Assembly: GCF_024298885.1 (NCBI RefSeq)
Contig: NZ_CP101166.1
Span: 1,798,001 to 1,862,000 of the forward strand
Source: Haloglomus halophilum
GTDB taxonomy: Archaea > Halobacteriota > Halobacteria > Halobacteriales > Haloarculaceae
Direction of reading: 5' to 3'
Length of the DNA stretch: 64,000 nucleotides
Part shown: one piece after another, positions 61,050-64,000 of the stretch
How positions within the stretch are numbered: the stretch's first letter is position 1
Layout: every line of letters begins with the position of its first letter
Program-made: the position numbers and the translations under genes
Notes under the pieces: model-generated
What the model was told of the DNA's origin: nothing
The model's input: only the letters and a program-made list of their open reading frames with translations
The model's database searches: none

Positions 61050-61355
61050 ATGTACGACCCGCAGGTCTACGGCCTGCTCGGGGCCGTCCTGCTGTTACAC
61101 CTCGGGACGCTCGTGTACGTCTACCTCCGGCGGAACGGCGGCGAGGGGTCGCCAGCCGCGGACGTGGACGCCGCGACCGTCGACCGGGGTGCCGAGACCG
61201 CGGTCGACGCCGCCATGGAGGCCGACGAGACGGTGGTCTGTGCCGAGTGTGGGGTCCGGAACGCGGCGGACTACCGCTTCTGCCGGGCCTGTGTCGCGGA
61301 CCTCTCTGGTCCGCCGGCACAGGGCGGGAGCGAGGCGTTCTCGAACGCCGCCTGA
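61050..61355 (+). CDS. Small membrane protein with zinc ribbon
   Basis: A 101-residue protein with one N-terminal membrane helix (GLLGAVLLLHLGTLVYVYL, 8-26), an acidic linker and a C-terminal zinc ribbon VCAECGVRNAADYRFCRACV (about 64-84). The zinc ribbon should face the cytoplasm. It matches a haloarchaeal DUF7577-like pattern from memory; function unknown. A TATA-like GTTTATC about 27-30 nt upstream supports the start. Confidence 0.78.
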   Translation: MYDPQVYGLLGAVLLLHLGTLVYVYLRRNGGEGSPAADVDAATVDRGAETAVDAAMEADETVVCAECGVRNAADYRFCRACVADLSGPPAQGGSEAFSNAA

Positions 61356-61374
61356 CCGCCATCACACCGCCAGT

Positions 61375-61433
61375 GGGCCATAGCGGCTGTGGACCCTAGC
61401 GGCTGGTGGGCCATAGCGGCTGGTGGACCGCAG
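61375..61433 (+). repeat. Three 17-bp imperfect tandem repeats
   Basis: GGGCCATAGCGGCTGT (61375-61390), GGACCCTAGCGGCTGGT (61391-61407), GGGCCATAGCGGCTGGT (61408-61424) and a partial unit. It lies between the 61050 gene and the Hsp20 gene and does not code. Confidence 0.8.
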
Positions 61434-61586
61434 CCCGCCGTCCGGCACGCGTGGCACCGACGCGACGTTTCCCGCCCACCCGCCCACTCGTCGCAGTATC
61501 GGGCTACGTTCGTCTGCTTCTTGGCGAACTATCATTCTATATGTCGCCATTATGTTGTAGTACTGCTCTATCTGTAGCGATACTAT

Positions 61587-61628
61587 GGGAATACGTTCCC
61601 AATATTCAGTTCCGGCGGAACGCTTACG
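61587..61628 (+). promoter_or_regulatory. Two inverted repeats and TATA-like box before Hsp20
   Basis: GGGAA-TACG-TTCCC (61587-61600) and GTTCCG-G-CGGAAC (61609-61621) lie just upstream of GCTTACGT (61622-61629), which is about 27 nt before ATG 61654. Their position suits heat-shock operators; no known haloarchaeal consensus is claimed. Confidence 0.55.
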
Positions 61629-61653
61629 TGGCAGAGACGCCGACCTCCCCGTG

Positions 61654-62025
61654 ATGAGTGACCGCTCCCGGACGCGGGCGTTCTTCGATGCTCTCGCCTT
61701 CCCGGCGCGGCTGTTGAGTGCCGGGCTCGCCGAGGACGAGAACGCCCGCGTTCGTGTCGAGCAGGACGCGTACGTGCTCGAACTCGACCTGCCGGGGTAC
61801 GACACCGGGGCCTTCGATGTCTCGTGGGACGACGGCTACCTCTCGGTGACCGCGACCACGGACGACCGCTCGTACGAGAACGAGTTCCACTTCCCCTCGA
61901 TCGTCCGCGCGGCCGACATCCGTGCGACCTACGACGCCGACGGGGGGCAACTGACCGTCACCCTGCCCGTCTACGGCCGCCGCTCGTCCGGGGGCGCTAC
62001 CGCCGAGCGGGGGGCGGCCGACTGA
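61654..62025 (+). CDS. Hsp20/alpha-crystallin small heat-shock protein
   Basis: A 123-residue chaperone that holds unfolding proteins. The alpha-crystallin domain covers about 35-110, with YVLELDLPGYDTGAFDVSWDDGYLSVTATT and ADGGQLTVTLPVYGR as the beta-strand landmarks; the usual A-x-x-x-n-G-v-L appears as ATYDADGGQLTVTL. ATG 61654 overlaps a GTG and follows a TATA-like box by 27 nt; an in-frame ATG at 61585 would extend through the palindromes and is rejected. Confidence 0.88.
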   Translation: MSDRSRTRAFFDALAFPARLLSAGLAEDENARVRVEQDAYVLELDLPGYDTGAFDVSWDDGYLSVTATTDDRSYENEFHFPSIVRAADIRATYDADGGQLTVTLPVYGRRSSGGATAERGAAD

Positions 62026-62089
62026 GCCACTGCTCCGCCGTCTGCGGCCCGTCCGGTACTCCGGGGTCGCGCGCGCCGTCGCCCGTCGT

Positions 62090-62989
62090 TCAGCGCGGCT
62101 TGGGGACGTAGTCGGGGCCGACGCGGAGGTCGAGCGCCCGTGGACGGGTGTACATCGTGACGCGGTCGTGCTCGGCGATCTCCCCGTCCCGCGAGAAGGT
62201 GATGGCCTCGTCGCTGGTCACCGTGACCTGTGCCGCCTGGAAGTGGTGGACCGAGTCGGTCCCCTCGCCGAGCAGCCGGTGGATGGCCGCCTCGACCGCG
62301 AGGTTCCCCGCGGGCACGTCCTCGATGACCGCTACGTCGAACAGGCCGTCCTCCATGTCGGCCTGTCCGCCCTGCTCGACGAACCGGCGGGCGTTCCCGA
62401 CGAGGACGGTCACCGCCGAACCCTCCCAGCTGTCGCTCTTGCCGCCGCCGTGGAGGTCCAGCCGGAGGTCGAGCCCCTCGAACTCGACGGCCTGCTGGAG
62501 TCCGCTGACGACGAACGCCAGCGTGCCGAGGCGCTGCTTCAGCTCGCCCGAGGCCGAGGTGCTGGCGTCGGCCGGGAAGCCGGCGATACAGGAGACGACG
62601 AACGGCTTCCCGTCGGCAAGGCCCACGTCGACCGACCGGATCTCGCCCTTGTCGGTGAGCTGGAGCCCGTGTTCGATGCTCCGGATGCCGACGGCGTTCG
62701 CCAGCAGGTTGGCCGTTCCCGCGGGGATGACGTTCAGCGTCACCTCGCCCAGGTGGTCGGCCTGTTCCAGTCCCCGCAGCACCTCGTTGATGGTCCCGTC
62801 CCCCCCGCAGACGGCGATCTCGCTGATCCCCTCCTCGCCGGCCTCCCGGCCGAGCGTCACTCCATCACCCTCACCCTCCGTCTCCCACACCGCGAACCCC
62901 TTCCCGCGGGCCTTCTGACGCACGAGTTCGGCGTGGTCGCCGGTCCCGCTGACGGGGTTCATGATGAGGGTGCGCGACCCGACCTGCAT
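62090..62989 (-). CDS. Diacylglycerol/lipid kinase family protein
   Basis: A 299-residue kinase of the DagK/YegS family that phosphorylates a lipid or sphingoid-like substrate. The nucleotide motif CGGDGTINEV lies at 61-70, with GTANLLANAVGI and a GDxxVGR-like VGNARRFVEQGGQADMEDGLFDVAVIED further on. A role in archaeal membrane lipid turnover is plausible. Confidence 0.88.
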   Translation of the reverse strand: MQVGSRTLIMNPVSGTGDHAELVRQKARGKGFAVWETEGEGDGVTLGREAGEEGISEIAVCGGDGTINEVLRGLEQADHLGEVTLNVIPAGTANLLANAVGIRSIEHGLQLTDKGEIRSVDVGLADGKPFVVSCIAGFPADASTSASGELKQRLGTLAFVVSGLQQAVEFEGLDLRLDLHGGGKSDSWEGSAVTVLVGNARRFVEQGGQADMEDGLFDVAVIEDVPAGNLAVEAAIHRLLGEGTDSVHHFQAAQVTVTSDEAITFSRDGEIAEHDRVTMYTRPRALDLRVGPDYVPKPR

Positions 62990-63067
62990 ACGTTGGCGGT
63001 CAGCGTGCGGACACTTAGGGGGTGTGGAGACCGTCCAGCGCTACCGCCGGTGTCACGGGCGAGACCC

Positions 63068-64000
63068 TCAGTTCATCCCTTCCGTCCCGATATCGGGGTT
63101 CTCGCGGTAGAAATCCACGAGCGTCTCGGCGTAGTCCTCGAAGTCGGGGCACTCGATGCCCGACCCCTCGAGGTCCGCGACGGCGTTCGAGCAGTCGAAG
63201 GAGGCGGGCCAGGTCTGGTACTCCAGCCCGCCGCTCTTCAGCAGCTCGGACTCGGGCTTCAGGCTCTCCAGCAGGCCCTTGACGATACCCTTGGGGTACG
63301 GCACGACGAACGTGCGGTCCTTGCCGGCGGCATCACCGAGAATCTTGACGAGTTCCGTCGTCGTCGGCGGGTCCGGGTCCGCCAGGTGGTAGGTCTTCCC
63401 CTCGGACTCCTCGATACCCGAGAGGTAGCCGATGGCGTCGACGATGTAGTCCCGCGGGACGACGTTGAACTCGCCCTCGCTGGCACCCTTCGGCGCCGGG
63501 ATGACGGCGTTGTCGCCCTGGTCGACGAGTCCCTCGACGAAGGCGTACATCCCGTCGTACTTCTGGGTCTCGCCGGTCTCGCTGTCGCCGACGGCGACGC
63601 CCGGTCGGTAGATGGTCGTCGGCACCTCGTCCATCCGCTCGCGGACCTGCACCTCGGCCATGTGTTTGGTGGACTCGTAGTAGTTGTAGAACGACTGCCC
63701 CTCCTGGAGCATGTCCTCGGAGAAGCGCCCGTCGTAGTCGCCGGCGACGACGACGCTGGAGACGTAGTGGAAGCGGTCGGCGTCGGCCGCGGCGGCGAAC
63801 TCCGCCATGTGGGCGCTCCCGTCGATGTTGACGGCCTTGCCGGGCGCCCGGTCCATGGTCAGGTCGTAGATGGCGGCGAAGTGGTAGACCACGTCCGTCC
63901 CGTCGACGAGCGCGTCGTAGTCGTCGACGGCGAGTTCGGGGTCCGTGATGTCTCCCTCGACGAGTTCGACGCGCGCTTCGGCGTCGGCGTCGACGTCCTC
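63068..64000 (-). CDS. Extended SDR (NAD-dependent epimerase/dehydratase-like) enzyme, 5' end cut
   Basis: The C-terminal 310 residues of an extended short-chain dehydrogenase. VYHFAAIYD marks the cofactor strand, YYESTKHMAE the catalytic Tyr-x3-Lys, and YRPGVAVGDSETGETQKYDG and YHLADPDPPTTTELVKILG the substrate domain. Similarity to male-sterility/thioester-reductase-like and 3-beta-HSD groups is visible; substrate unknown. The frame is open to the window end so the Gly-rich Rossmann start is missing. Confidence 0.87.
   Translation of the reverse strand, partial: EDVDADAEARVELVEGDITDPELAVDDYDALVDGTDVVYHFAAIYDLTMDRAPGKAVNIDGSAHMAEFAAAADADRFHYVSSVVVAGDYDGRFSEDMLQEGQSFYNYYESTKHMAEVQVRERMDEVPTTIYRPGVAVGDSETGETQKYDGMYAFVEGLVDQGDNAVIPAPKGASEGEFNVVPRDYIVDAIGYLSGIEESEGKTYHLADPDPPTTTELVKILGDAAGKDRTFVVPYPKGIVKGLLESLKPESELLKSGGLEYQTWPASFDCSNAVADLEGSGIECPDFEDYAETLVDFYRENPDIGTEGMN

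Noticed and set aside
1..64000. tRNA genes, rRNA genes, CRISPR arrays, transposase genes
   Set aside because: Looked for cloverleaf-like segments, regularly spaced repeats and DDE/recombinase motifs by eye; none was convincing.

Overview
The window is a stretch of chromosome from a halophilic archaeon (class Halobacteria). It has very high G+C, acidic Asp/Glu-rich proteins, many leaderless promoters with a TATA-like box about 27 nt before the start codon, haloarchaeal histidine kinase, TFB, Orc1/Cdc6 and PurN-PurH fusion genes, Tat-lipobox signal peptides and a PGF-CTERM-like surface protein. I cannot name the genus. No tRNA, rRNA, CRISPR array or intact insertion sequence was seen.

Positions 1-1476 hold a truncated DHH/RecJ-like nuclease. 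Positions 1616-12877 form a metal (most likely iron-siderophore) uptake island. It has four paralogous Tat-exported lipoprotein binding proteins, a HEAT-repeat protein, small haloarchaea-type proteins of unknown function, a thioredoxin-reductase-like flavoprotein without its NADPH domain, a coiled-coil protein, a DtxR-family repressor, one FecCD-type permease and one ATPase. Nine copies of a 14-bp palindrome close to TTAGG-N4-CCTAA tie the genes together. Each of the three binding-protein promoters carries two copies exactly 36 bp apart that bracket the TATA region, and single copies precede the repressor, the permease and a remote paralogue at 36278. The three genes with single copies also have tiny upstream ORFs that overlap their start codons.

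Positions 13024-29850 are mainly housekeeping: EngB, a lipoprotein, an ornithine cyclodeaminase/alanine dehydrogenase-like enzyme, a Tat-exported serpin, a cation/proton antiporter with RCK domains, LeuS, tandem peroxiredoxins, small zinc-finger proteins, tandem M29 aminopeptidases and a threonine aldolase. Positions 30449-51962 hold an IMPDH/GMP-reductase-like enzyme, acyl-CoA dehydrogenases including a glutaryl-CoA type, a MaoC hydratase, thioesterase, an ABC exporter, acetyltransferases, a ferredoxin, malate dehydrogenase, Orc1/Cdc6, a histidine kinase and tandem cupins. Positions 52062-64000 hold a surface protein, PurNH, zinc-ribbon proteins, a YgfZ/GcvT protein, TFB, Hsp20, a lipid kinase and a truncated SDR enzyme.

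Two gene-free stretches (29851-30448 and 58769-59532) are occupied by copies of a hairpin-rich dispersed repeat with large, internally palindromic inverted arms. Fragments of the same family lie at 12918-12964 and 35261-35420. Arm sequences differ between the copies but still pair within each copy, so this may be a structured RNA or a non-autonomous mobile element.
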